A stretch of 64,000 nt of DNA, taken from Sulfotelmatobacter sp963788225. GTDB lineage: Bacteria; Acidobacteriota; Terriglobia; Terriglobales; Acidobacteriaceae. The stretch is from contig CAWBGI010000002.1 of the NCBI GenBank assembly GCA_963788225.1, positions 1,054,001 through 1,118,000 of the forward strand, written 5' to 3'. The notes under the pieces are model-generated. The model worked only from the letters and a program-made list of their open reading frames with translations, did no database searches and was not told where the DNA came from. Position 1 is the stretch's first letter. Every line of letters begins with the position of its first letter. The position numbers were made by a program, and so were the translations under genes. Positions 1 to 8,048 of this stretch are shown here, piece by piece.

Positions 1-232
1 TTTCCACGGTTAGGCCGAGCACCGCATAAGTCGCGGAGTTCAAAAGAAAAGACCAGTAGATGCCAAGCGGGAAATGAAAATAAGAACTGGCAAACGCCAC
101 TGGGCAAGTTAGCCGGGCCAGGGTCCACATCGGTCCGGCAGACGCCATCGAGGCCGTCGGAAAGAAATAAAGCGCCCAGAAGCCCGCCACCAGAAAGCCT
201 GCACCCGCCCACATCAGGATTCGGTATTTCAT
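1..232 (-). CDS. Membrane protein of unknown function, N-terminal part only
   Basis: The gene starts at the ATG complementary to 230-232 and runs off the left edge, so only the first 77 residues are visible. They begin MKYRILMWAGAGFLV and form a hydrophobic segment at about residues 5-26, then a loop with proline and tryptophan, then a second hydrophobic stretch near residues 57-75. This suggests a small multi-pass inner membrane protein. A purine-rich GGGGTGGG lies just upstream of the start. I do not recognise a family. It is transcribed away from the neighbouring tRNA gene. Confidence 0.55.
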   Translation of the reverse strand, partial: MKYRILMWAGAGFLVAGFWALYFFPTASMASAGPMWTLARLTCPVAFASSYFHFPLGIYWSFLLNSATYAVLGLTVE

Positions 233-364
233 GTTCCCACCCCTGCTGTCCTCTGATGCCATAATCTCACCAATTCCTCCAAACTCCAAATGTCATTCGG
301 CCACTACGGTTGCAAAGGCCCAGCTTGTAAATTAAGCTAAAGTTCTCCTCAGTTGAAGCACTCA

Positions 365-452
365 GCCGGGATGGCGGAACTGGCAGACGCAGCGGACTCA
401 AAATCCGCCGGTACTTAGTACCTTGGGGGTTCGACTCCCCCTCCCGGCACCA
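365..452 (+). tRNA. tRNA-Leu (CAA anticodon)
   Basis: A complete cloverleaf with a long variable arm, as expected of a class II tRNA. The acceptor GCCGGGA (365-371) pairs with TCCCGGC (442-448), followed by discriminator A and an encoded CCA end. The anticodon stem GCGGA/TCCGC closes the loop CTCAAAA, giving anticodon CAA, which reads the leucine codon UUG. The T-arm shows the standard GGTTCGACTCC motif. Confidence 0.97.
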
Positions 453-570
453 AATCCTCAAATGCCCGAAGCTCTGCGGCCTGCGGGGCGCTGTGCGAGC
501 CGCTGCTGGCGATGAAATGAGTGGACTTGCATGGGCCATTGTGGTATTTTCGTGGCCTTTACGCCGATCC

Positions 571-584
571 CCCCGCCGGCGGGG
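571..584. other. GC-rich 14-bp perfect palindrome
   Basis: CCCCGCCGGCGGGG is a perfect palindrome in the 244-bp gap between tRNA-Leu and the next gene. It could be an operator or the core of a small hairpin in the leader of the downstream secreted protein. Nothing else in this gap looks functional to me. Confidence 0.3.
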
Positions 585-696
585 CACTCGCTTGAAAGGA
601 ACGGGGGATCCGCTCATGTTGTGGTCACTTCGCCGTACAAATCTGCCAAACTCCTGCGTCGTTCACAGAGGTTGCTGGCCGGTCCGAGGCATGTGG

Positions 697-2220
697 ATGC
701 GGCTTGGGCTCATTGCAACGATCGCCAGTCTTGCCGCAGCAGGTTTCTTCGCCGCGCCTGCTGCGTGGGGGCAGGCCAAGGCCAAAACCCCAGCCCACCC
801 CGTCTCTGCGAGCCCGTTAGGGCAGTGGGCTGCGCCGGTCTATTTCTGCCCGACCACTCCGTGCGTGGTCGGGGCCAATGCCGTGGTGCTCAATACCGGG
901 AACGTGCTCTTCTACTACTACCCACCATCCCCCGGAAAAGGCTCCCAGGCTATGGTGCTGAATCCGATTACGGGCAGCCTAACCTCTGTCGCGCTGACCG
1001 TGCCCGAAGATATCTTTTGTTCCGGCGTGACGGTTCTGGAGAACGGGAACGTGCTGGTGACGGGCGGGGTGGTGGAGGCGGCACACAGCGTCGCTATGAT
1101 TCAGGACAACGACGGAACCTACACCACGATGCTGTTCAATCCCAGCACATCTACCTGGACGCAGGGCAACGACATGAACTACGCGCGCTGGTACCCGAGC
1201 AGCATCGAGATTACCGACGGGTCGGTGCTTGAACTCTCGGGATCAAACGAGACGGGAGCGTGGGTGCAGAATGTTCTGGAGTCGTACGACTACACGACCG
1301 GCGACTGGACAGCTCTGCCCAGTTCGGCCAACATGCCCAAAGCTGTACTTCAGACCTATCCTCGACTCTCGTTGTTGCCCACCGGCAATGTGCTGCTGTC
1401 GGCGCCGGCGGGGAAAAGTTACCAGTTCAATCCCAGCACAAATGTTTGGTCGTTCGTAGCCGCCATGAATTTTGGTTTCCGGTATTTTGCTCCCCACGTG
1501 TTGCTGCCAGGGCAGGAGCGGGTGATGGTCGCGGGCGGTTCGCCGAGCCACGCCGACGGCGGAACTACTGCGACGAATACCGCCGAGATCATTAATATGT
1601 CCGCAACCCATCCCGTGTGGACCTATACGGGCTCTATGAACTATGCCCGATATAACGAAAACCTGGTGTTGCTGGCGGATGGAACAGTGCTGGCGGTCGG
1701 CGGCGGCGGCGGTGGCGGCGAATACACGAATCCGGTGTACGCGGCTGAGTTGTACAATCCCACGACCGGGCAGTGGACTGTGATGGCCTCGCAGACGATC
1801 CAGCGAACCTATCACTCGACTGCGGTTCTGCTGCCGGATGGGCGCGTAGTTTCTTCTGGCTCGGACAACGGCCCCAGCACGGAACACACCTACGAAATCT
1901 ACAGCCCACCGTACCTGTTCAACGGCACGCGGCCAGCGATCCAATCCGCGCCGACGTCGCTGACCTACGGTCAAGGTTTCAACATCACCACCTCGGACGC
2001 TTCCACGATTACGAGCGTGGCCCTGGTACGGCCGGGAGCGACCACGCACGCTGACGACTTTGACCAACGCTATGTGAACCTGACATTCACGATTGGTTCA
2101 GGAACGATCACGGCCACGGCGCCTGCCAACGGCAGCGTCGCCCCGCCCGGCTATTACATGCTGGTAATCGTGAATTCAGGCGGTGTACCCTCGATCATGC
2201 CCTTCCTGCTATTGAATTAG
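697..2220 (+). CDS. Secreted galactose-oxidase-like (kelch) protein
   Basis: A 507-residue exported protein. A signal peptide (MRLGLIATIASLAAAGFFAA, cleavage near AWGQA) is followed by repeated kelch-type blades with motifs such as VLENGNVLVTGG and VLLPDGRVVSSGSD. The C-terminal domain of about 100 residues contains RPGATTHADDFDQRYVNL and PPGYYMLVIV, typical of the early-set domain of galactose/glyoxal oxidase-like proteins. This family includes copper-radical alcohol oxidases, but I cannot assign the Tyr-Cys cofactor residues, so activity is unproven. I chose ATG 697 because GAGG at 686-689 is 7 nt upstream and the signal peptide starts there; in-frame ATGs at 691 and 616 are alternatives. 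A run of glycines lies near 1696-1722. Confidence 0.8.
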   Translation: MRLGLIATIASLAAAGFFAAPAAWGQAKAKTPAHPVSASPLGQWAAPVYFCPTTPCVVGANAVVLNTGNVLFYYYPPSPGKGSQAMVLNPITGSLTSVALTVPEDIFCSGVTVLENGNVLVTGGVVEAAHSVAMIQDNDGTYTTMLFNPSTSTWTQGNDMNYARWYPSSIEITDGSVLELSGSNETGAWVQNVLESYDYTTGDWTALPSSANMPKAVLQTYPRLSLLPTGNVLLSAPAGKSYQFNPSTNVWSFVAAMNFGFRYFAPHVLLPGQERVMVAGGSPSHADGGTTATNTAEIINMSATHPVWTYTGSMNYARYNENLVLLADGTVLAVGGGGGGGEYTNPVYAAELYNPTTGQWTVMASQTIQRTYHSTAVLLPDGRVVSSGSDNGPSTEHTYEIYSPPYLFNGTRPAIQSAPTSLTYGQGFNITTSDASTITSVALVRPGATTHADDFDQRYVNLTFTIGSGTITATAPANGSVAPPGYYMLVIVNSGGVPSIMPFLLLN

Positions 2221-2301
2221 GAAGGTTCTGGAAACGGGTCACGGACGCCGAGTGGCTTCGCGTCGGTGATCTTTGGCCTATGGGGCGTGGAAGACAGAAT
2301 C

Positions 2302-3078
2302 ATGAGACTGCGCACGGTTGCACTCTTTCTGGTTGTTTTGCCTGCCCTGTGGCATGGTTACGCGCAAAACTCGGGCAAACCCGCGCACGCGAGGACGCAA
2401 CAGGAATACGAAGACTACAACAAGGCATATGCCATTAGCGGCGGCCCTGCCATGGAACAGGCCGCGAATGAGTTTGCCACGAAGTATCCCGACAGCGCGC
2501 TGCGCGCCTACCTGTACTCCAAGGCCATGCGGAACTACCAGAACGAGAACAACGCGGGGAAAATGCTGGCGATGGGGGAGAAAGTTCTCGCACTGGACCC
2601 ACACAACACCATCGCTTTGGTGTTGACCGCAACCGCGCTGTCGGACGGCCTAAGTGATAACGACGCCGACCGGACGCAGAAAATTGAGGAGATCAAAGCC
2701 AACGCCAACAACGCGATAAAGTTTGTCAACGAATTTACTCCGCCGGCGAACACTACTCCGGAACAGGTAGCGTCCTACAGGAAGACACTGCAATCGATGG
2801 CGCACTCAGCCCTGGGTGTAACCGATCTCAAGTTGGGCGAAGACGCCGAAGCGGAGAAAGAACTTGCCGCCGCCGCCAAGCTCAACGCGCCGCTATCCGA
2901 CCCGTATATCTGGTACCACCTGGCGCTGGCCCAAGATCACCAGAAAAAGTATAAAGAAGGACTGGCATCGGTGGAGGAAGCGCTGAAGTACGTGAGTTCG
3001 AACCCGGACTTGGCGAAGCTGGCGGCTGGCGAACGAGAGCGGTTGGTGAAGCTGACACAAGCCGAAACCACGAAATAA
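2302..3078 (+). CDS. Exported TPR-repeat protein
   Basis: A 258-residue protein with an N-terminal signal peptide (MRLRTVALFLVVLPALWHGY) and helical repeats through the rest, including EKVLALDPHNTIALVLTATA, AEKELAAAAKLNAPLSD and ASVEEALKYVSSNPDL. These are TPR-like, so a role as a periplasmic protein-interaction scaffold is likely, but the partner is unknown. ATG 2302 is preceded by GGAAGA with 7-nt spacing; a longer start 36 nt upstream lacks a good ribosome site. It follows the kelch gene by 81 nt on the same strand and could be co-transcribed. Confidence 0.75.
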   Translation: MRLRTVALFLVVLPALWHGYAQNSGKPAHARTQQEYEDYNKAYAISGGPAMEQAANEFATKYPDSALRAYLYSKAMRNYQNENNAGKMLAMGEKVLALDPHNTIALVLTATALSDGLSDNDADRTQKIEEIKANANNAIKFVNEFTPPANTTPEQVASYRKTLQSMAHSALGVTDLKLGEDAEAEKELAAAAKLNAPLSDPYIWYHLALAQDHQKKYKEGLASVEEALKYVSSNPDLAKLAAGERERLVKLTQAETTK

Positions 3079-3447
3079 GCGCTGGAAGCTTCGCGATTTC
3101 CCGAAACAGGAATCTCGCAGGTAGGAAGAACCAGTGCGGTCACCTGGCGCGTTGTCAGTGCCGGGAGAGCGCGATCCGGACAAGCGAACATAGAAAGCCG
3201 AGTGGAAGAGTCGAAGAATCCGCCGCGCGAAAATGGGCCTCCGGTTGCCGCACGGCACGGCATCCGCCGTCACAGCCAAATCCGGGAAAAGTGATTACTG
3301 CGTGAGGCCGATTTCCACGGCCTGCGCGCGTTTGGAATTATTTTTTTTGTTGACAAAGAACCAGCGTTCCTGTAATTGTGTCGGGACCTAGTTCGTCCAC
3401 TCTGGCAATCTTTGTGCAGGTATGCAGTTTCTGGGGAGGGTTTTACA
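3079..3447. other. Intergenic region, 369 bp, no gene seen
   Basis: No convincing coding frame. It contains an AGGCCG/CGGCCT inverted repeat (3305-3323) followed at a distance by a T-run (about 3341-3348), possibly a weak terminator of the TPR gene. The right end carries the promoter-like elements listed separately. Confidence 0.5.
3350..3376 (+). promoter_or_regulatory. Candidate sigma-70 promoter
   Basis: TTGACA (3350-3355) is followed 15 bp later by TGTAAT (3371-3376), with a T-run just upstream of the -35 box. It lies about 70 nt before the next gene. The spacer is short, so the exact -10 hexamer is uncertain. Confidence 0.4.
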
Positions 3448-4080
3448 ATGACTAACACTCGAAAGGTTCAATCTGCGGTCTCACTCGTCGCTGTGCTCGC
3501 CTTGGTGATTGGGGTTCTTGGCGCACAAGCAGCGGCTCAAACGACGACGGCACAAAACACTACAGTGGGCGCGCCGACGTCATCCACTCAGCCCGTTGTG
3601 CACGATCTTCCGGCTAACGTTCCGGGACATACAGAATTTCTGGATCACAAGAACGGTTTTCGGGGAATCACTTTCGGAACGCCCGTCAGCCAGTTCAAGA
3701 ATCTTGAGGTTTTGCACGATAGGGGCGCTATTAAAGCCTATCGGAAGACCGACGAGGATCTGAATCTCGGGAACGTGACGCTTACCAACATCGTGTACGT
3801 GTTTGTGCATGACAAGTTTTATGCGGTTTCCCTGCATGCCGATGGGGGTTACAATGGCACGAACCTGCTGAAGATTTTCCAGGCGGCGTTTGGCTCAGGC
3901 GCGCACCCGGAGGGTACGCCGACGAAGTATTTCTGGGCGGGAAAGGTCGCCGGGGCTCACTTCTATGAAGATGTGCAACCCAACAACGAGGTGAGAGGGT
4001 GGATCGGCAGCCTGGAGATTCAGAAAGACTACGACAAAGTGATGCAAGAATCTTTCACGGCAGCGGCGGAACAACTTTAG
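3448..4080 (+). CDS. Conserved-type exported protein, function unknown
   Basis: A 210-residue protein with a signal peptide (hydrophobic core LVAVLALVIGVLGAQAAAQ), a Thr/Gln-rich linker, then a compact domain from about residue 70 beginning with GFRGITFGTPVSQFKNLEVL. That opening (a region promising GI-x-FG-xP-xxxF) resembles small periplasmic ligand-binding proteins, but I cannot name the family. ATG 3448 has a strong GGGGAGGG 7 nt upstream. Only 61 nt separate it from the tryptophan-rich precursor, so it may belong to the same transcript; a role with the RiPP is inference only. Confidence 0.7.
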   Translation: MTNTRKVQSAVSLVAVLALVIGVLGAQAAAQTTTAQNTTVGAPTSSTQPVVHDLPANVPGHTEFLDHKNGFRGITFGTPVSQFKNLEVLHDRGAIKAYRKTDEDLNLGNVTLTNIVYVFVHDKFYAVSLHADGGYNGTNLLKIFQAAFGSGAHPEGTPTKYFWAGKVAGAHFYEDVQPNNEVRGWIGSLEIQKDYDKVMQESFTAAAEQL

Positions 4081-4141
4081 CGCCGCAGCAGGGTTTGAGT
4101 GATCTGAGCATTTGAAGTATGGCGGCAACAGGGGAGGAAAC

Positions 4142-4468
4142 ATGGCTCGACTTCTATCGATGTATGAGAGAATCCGCAACTGGTTCTTAGTGCTGGTCGG
4201 ACTGCTGATTGGTGTCCAGGCCGGCGTGCAACCGTCTAACGCGTCTACCGACAACAAGCCTGCGCGAGCGATTCCGGAGCGGTTGGCCACAGTCCGAAGC
4301 CGCATGCAGGATCTGCAGCAGAACCCTGCGGTGAGCCAGACCAAGAGCGACAAGGGCGAGACGACCCTTATTGCCCAATGGGGCAATCGCTGGGCGAACT
4401 GGAACAACTGGGGAAACTGGAACAACTGGGTCTCCTGGAACAACTGGGCAAACTGGGGAAATTACTAA
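4142..4468 (+). CDS. Putative cyclophane (triceptide-type) RiPP precursor, exported
   Basis: A 108-residue peptide. Residues 13-30 form a signal-peptide-like hydrophobic helix; residues 39-62 form a charged leader helix (ARAIPERLATVRSRMQDL). The C-terminus from W80 is nine W-x-N/S triplets: W80-G-N, then after R83 an unbroken 3-residue period W84, W87, W90, W93, W96, W99, W102, W105, ending Y108. Third positions are Asn except one Ser. Triceptide maturases of the radical SAM/SPASM class link an aromatic ring to the beta carbon of the third residue of such triplets, and GrrA/OscA precursors have the same layout. A radical SAM/SPASM gene follows, so the match is strong. GGGGAGG (4131-4137) fixes ATG 4142. 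The product is inferred, not seen. Confidence 0.8.
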   Translation: MARLLSMYERIRNWFLVLVGLLIGVQAGVQPSNASTDNKPARAIPERLATVRSRMQDLQQNPAVSQTKSDKGETTLIAQWGNRWANWNNWGNWNNWVSWNNWANWGNY

Positions 4469-4483
4469 GGTTTGTCTGGACGC

Positions 4484-4522
4484 CGGACCTTGGTCCGCTG
4501 GCCAGTCGCCCCTAATTAGGGG
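4484..4522 (+). promoter_or_regulatory. Two hairpins between RiPP precursor and maturase
   Basis: CGGACC-TT-GGTCCG (4484-4497) and the perfect palindrome CCCCTAATTAGGGG (4509-4522) lie in the 106-bp gap. Such structures often attenuate read-through or protect the precursor mRNA so that precursor exceeds enzyme. Neither is followed by a clean T-run. Confidence 0.4.
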
Positions 4523-4574
4523 TAAATCGGTTGGACTGTCAAGCTGCTACTGAGGTTTGGCTGGAGGTCGGGCT

Positions 4575-5791
4575 GTGTCCGCAGGTGCTACTAGTTGCTC
4601 CAATCGGGGATCGGCCGATAAGACTGTCAAGCTGCTCGTCTTGCAGCCCACACCGTTTTGTAATATCGACTGCGATTACTGTTATCTTGCCAACCGCCTG
4701 AGCACCAAGAAAATGTTGCCTGCTCAGGCGGTTGACATTGTTGACCGTCTTGTTTCCGCTGGCGCAGTCGGCACGGACCTCAGCATGGTGTGGCATGCCG
4801 GGGAGCCTCTGGTGCTTCAACCGGGCTACTACGGCGAGATCTTCGCAAGCTTTAGCCGATCGCCACTATCCCTTCACGATACGCCACTCCTTCCAAACCA
4901 ACGGAATGCTCATCAACGATGAGTGGTGTATTTTTTTCCAAAAATGGTGTGTGAACGTTGGGGTCAGCGTGGATGGACCGGAGTCGATCCACGATGCCCA
5001 CCGCAAGGACCGTACAGGCAAGGGAACGCATGCCAAGGTGATGGATGGTATTCGGACGCTGCAGCGCAACCGCGTTCCGTTCCATGCGATTGCGGTGGTC
5101 ACTGCCGAGTCGCTGCTCAACCCGGAGGCGGTGATCAATTTTTTCCTGGAAACTGGAATTGATCGCGTGGGTTTCAATATCGAAGAACTCGAGGGGGCGA
5201 ACAAGAGCAGCAGCGTTGCTGGCGACAACATTTCGAACGTCCGTCGATTCTTCGATGTCATGGCGGCAGGCGAGGAACGCAGCCAGGGCAAGCTGACGAT
5301 TCGTGAATTTGAAAATGCGCGCGGAGCCATACAAGGGCACGCACGTGCAGGACTGTCCATCGCCCGATTTGCGGAACGAGCAAACCTTGCCTTACGCAAT
5401 CTTGACCGTGGCCTGGGATGGGTCGATGACAGCGTTCTCCCCGGAGTTGATCGACGCGAGCAGCAAGGATTACGGCGATTTCATCCTGGGCAACATTCTT
5501 CGCGATCCCATACCGGAGATTTTCAGCTCGCCCAAGTTCAAGCAAATTGCAAGCGCAATCGACGCGGGCTGCAAGCGCTGCGCCGAAACTTGCCAGTACT
5601 TTTCGGTTTGCGGCGGGGGCGCGCCCTCCAACAAGTATTTCGAGAATGGCAGCTTTGACTCCACCGAAACGGTCTACTGCCGCAGCGTCATCCAGATCCC
5701 GATCGACATCATGCTGGCGCAGGCCGAAATGCAGCTTGGGATAACTCCTCAGAAATCGGGTCCTCAAAATCATCCGGTGCAGGTGGCATGA
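4575..5791 (+). pseudogene. Radical SAM/SPASM peptide maturase (GrrM/OscB-like), two frameshifts
   Basis: The gene would encode about 404 residues that install crosslinks in the upstream tryptophan-rich peptide. C29, C33 and C36 (CNIDCDYC) are the iron-sulfur cysteines of the SAM site; MVWHAGEP, HSFQTNGMLI and GVSVDGP follow as in SPASM maturases; the C-terminus has the auxiliary-cluster cysteines (GCKRCAETCQYFSVCGGG, then VYCRS). GTG 4575 has GGAGG at 4563-4567 with ideal spacing. Reading must move +1 near 4846-4860 and again near 5331-5345; the span of 1217 nt equals 405 codons plus 2 nt, as expected for two one-base insertions. Either a decaying gene or sequence errors. The stop overlaps the next start (ATGA at 5788). 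Confidence 0.8.
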
Positions 5792-6577
5792 CGGTGCAGA
5801 ATGACTTGTACGTCATCGGGCTCGGCGTGTCCTTTCCGGAGCATCTGACGAAGCAGGCCATCGACGCGATGGCAAGCTGCGCCAAGCTTTTCTCGATCGT
5901 GCAAGAACCTCTGCTGCCCTGGCTTCCGGCGGATAAAATGGGGAAAGTGGAAGTCATCAACCTGCTGGACTCCTACGTTGACGGCACACTTCGCATAGAG
6001 AATTACAACCGTGCTGCGGACTTGGTGGTGCAGGCGAGCAGCGACGGCCAGGTCGGTGGGCTACGTCACGTACGGCAACCCCATGGCGTACGACACTGTG
6101 GCTCAACTGATTGTGAAGAAGGCCGCGGAGTTGGGGCGCAAGGCTCGCGTGGTGCCGGGAATATCATCGCTGGACTCGATTCTTTGCGACATGCAGGTTG
6201 ATATCGCGCCGGCCATCCAGGTGTTTGAGGCCTCGTGGATGATGGCCTTCCAGATCGTTCCGCGCGTCGATACTCACGTGATTCTGATGCAGATGGGTTC
6301 CTTTGGATCGTATCGCTCGCACTACGGCAAACGGCTGAGCGGCGACGCGTTGACGGGCCTGGTCGATCATCTGCTTCAGGCTTATCCCAAGGACCACCGC
6401 GTGTCGTTGGTGCGTTCGACCGCTAGCGGAGAGCATCCGGAGAAAATATCCAGCTATCCCCTCGAGCGATTGTCGGACGCGACGGTGGAGGAACTGAGCG
6501 GCGCTTCCTTGTATATTCCAGCGGTGAGGCAGCCCATTCCGAACACAGCGATGCTGGAAGAACTGGAAGCCAGGTAG
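5788..6577 (+). pseudogene. Tetrapyrrole-methylase-superfamily SAM methyltransferase, one frameshift
   Basis: About 262 residues in two frames. The N-terminus (LYVIGLGVSFPEHLTKQAID) and YGNPMAYDTV, VVPGISSLDSILCDM, FEASWMMAF and YPKDHRVSLV follow the layout of SAM-dependent methylases of the CobA/CbiF fold. The same superfamily contains the borosin peptide-backbone N-methyltransferases, and the P-G-I-S-S-L-D-S, F-E-A-S and Y-P-x-D-H blocks look closer to that branch than to porphyrin enzymes; no cobalamin genes are nearby. A +1 change near 6048-6060 is needed, and the 790-nt span is 263 codons plus 1. ATG 5788 overlaps the maturase stop, so translational coupling is likely. A peptide substrate is inference. 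Confidence 0.7.
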
Positions 6578-6594
6578 CTTAGGGAATCTCCTTC

Positions 6595-6706
6595 TCCGAA
6601 ATTGAGTGATTGAGCAATTGAGTCATTTAGCGATTTTTCGGAACTTGAAAGCGACGGAGATGGCCAATGGCTCAATCACTCAATCGCTCAATGACTCAAT
6701 TCTTTT
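6595..6706. repeat. Tandem-arm inverted repeat, ATTGAGTN word
   Basis: Left arm about 6595-6640 repeats ATTGAGT(N) every 8-9 nt; right arm about 6653-6701 carries the reverse complement (CTCAATCACTCAATCGCTC). It separates the methyltransferase from the cytochrome gene and could form a long RNA hairpin that ends or stabilises transcripts. The same word recurs at 54306-54402, and a related one at 15951-16045. Confidence 0.8.
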
Positions 6707-6723
6707 AGTTTGCAGCAGGATTT

Positions 6724-8040
6724 ATGAAGGACGAAGGCTCCGAGACTAGTCAAGCATCCCGCATCATCCCCCACGGCTTGCGTTGGAGTAACCGTTTTCT
6801 CTCCTGGCACTCTTCTTCATGGCTGGTTCTTATTTCTTCCTTTGCGCTTACTCTTTTGTTCATTGGCGTAGCGGCGGCGGGAGCCGGCGGCAGCGAGGCT
6901 GAGACGGGATTCGACAACCTGACCAATGGATTCATCAGCCAGGCGGCGTATGATTCCGCGCGCGCCATCTTTGAGCAACCAGAGACTGTAGCCAGCGGCC
7001 TGGGGCCGATTTACAACGGCAAATCTTGTTTGGAATGTCATCGCAGTCCGGTTTCCGGCGGCAACAGCATAAAGTCAGTCTTGCGCGCCGGGCACGAGGA
7101 CGCGGCGACTGGATTGTTCGTGCCCGCGTCCGGCGGAACGCTGATGCATGCTTATGCGATCAATCCAGCGATCGATCTTCATCCCCCAGACAACGAGAAT
7201 ATCCGCTCGACTCGCAAGGCGACTTCTATCTTGGGCGATGGCTATGTGGAAGCGATTGATGACTCGACCTTGCTCGCCATAGCCGACAGCCAGCGGGAAA
7301 AATCGAACGGGCGCATCGCAGGCGTGGCGGTGATGGTGCCGATTGCAGAGGCGGGGAACATACTTCGCGTGGGCCGCTTCGGCTGGAAGAGCCAGCACGC
7401 GAGCGTAGTTTCATTCTCTGCCGACGCTTATCTTAACGAGGAGGGGATTACCAACCGGTATTTTCCGGAGGAAAATACTGCGCTGGGCAAATCCGTCGCG
7501 CAGTACAAGTCCTTGGCTGATCCGGAGGATGAACGGCACAGCGATGGTTTCTCGCATCTTGACCGCTTCGTTAATTTCATTCGTGCCACCAAAGCGCCGC
7601 CGCGCGACGAGAAGCTTGCGGCTACGCCTGAGGCGCGCGCGGGCGAGCAAGTCTTTGAGCAGATCGGCTGCAGCATTTGCCATGTTGCTTCCATCCGGAC
7701 TGCGCCGGCCGGAACTAAGATCAATGGCGGCCAGTATCAGGTACCCGAGGCTCTGGGAGACAAGGTGATTCATCCGTACAGCGATTTTCTGCTGCACACG
7801 CTCGGCACCGGCGATGGCGTTCCGGTGCAGAGCGGAGGGCAAACAACCGCGAACAAAATGCGCACGGCACCGTTGTGGGGATTGCGCACACGGCCGGAAT
7901 TGATGCATGACGGGGCTTCGCCTACGCCGGAACATGCAATTCTGCGCCACGGCGGCGAAGCCCAAATGGTGATTGCGGAATTTCTCAAGCTGTCGCCGAA
8001 GCAGAAAAAAGAACTGCTGACGTTTTTGAGTTCGCTGTAA
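6724..8040 (+). CDS. Di-haem cytochrome, DHOR/DUF1111 family oxidoreductase
   Basis: A 438-residue protein with an N-terminal membrane anchor or signal (residues 32-52) and two c-type haem sites, CLECH (102-106) and CSICH (316-320). The second half has IGCSICHVAS and MRTAPLWGLRTRPELMHDG, characteristic of the di-haem oxidoreductase family, peroxidase-like proteins of the periplasm that were once called thiol oxidoreductases. Length is normal for the family. Maturation would rely on a cytochrome c system such as the ccm genes at 29-34 kb. It follows the RiPP genes on the same strand beyond a repeat, so it may act with them or be independent. Confidence 0.85.
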   Translation: MKDEGSETSQASRIIPHGLRWSNRFLSWHSSSWLVLISSFALTLLFIGVAAAGAGGSEAETGFDNLTNGFISQAAYDSARAIFEQPETVASGLGPIYNGKSCLECHRSPVSGGNSIKSVLRAGHEDAATGLFVPASGGTLMHAYAINPAIDLHPPDNENIRSTRKATSILGDGYVEAIDDSTLLAIADSQREKSNGRIAGVAVMVPIAEAGNILRVGRFGWKSQHASVVSFSADAYLNEEGITNRYFPEENTALGKSVAQYKSLADPEDERHSDGFSHLDRFVNFIRATKAPPRDEKLAATPEARAGEQVFEQIGCSICHVASIRTAPAGTKINGGQYQVPEALGDKVIHPYSDFLLHTLGTGDGVPVQSGGQTTANKMRTAPLWGLRTRPELMHDGASPTPEHAILRHGGEAQMVIAEFLKLSPKQKKELLTFLSSL

Positions 8041-8048
8041 TCTTGGCG

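Noticed and set aside
1243..2067. 274-codon minus-strand frame inside the galactose-oxidase-like gene
   Set aside because: Antisense shadow; no ribosome site and Arg-rich.
3305..3348. Rho-independent terminator after the TPR gene
   Set aside because: The T-run is about 20 nt from the stem, too far for a standard terminator.
5303..5791. Separate small SPASM protein
   Set aside because: It lacks the radical SAM cysteines and continues the maturase after a frame change, so I treat it as part of that gene.
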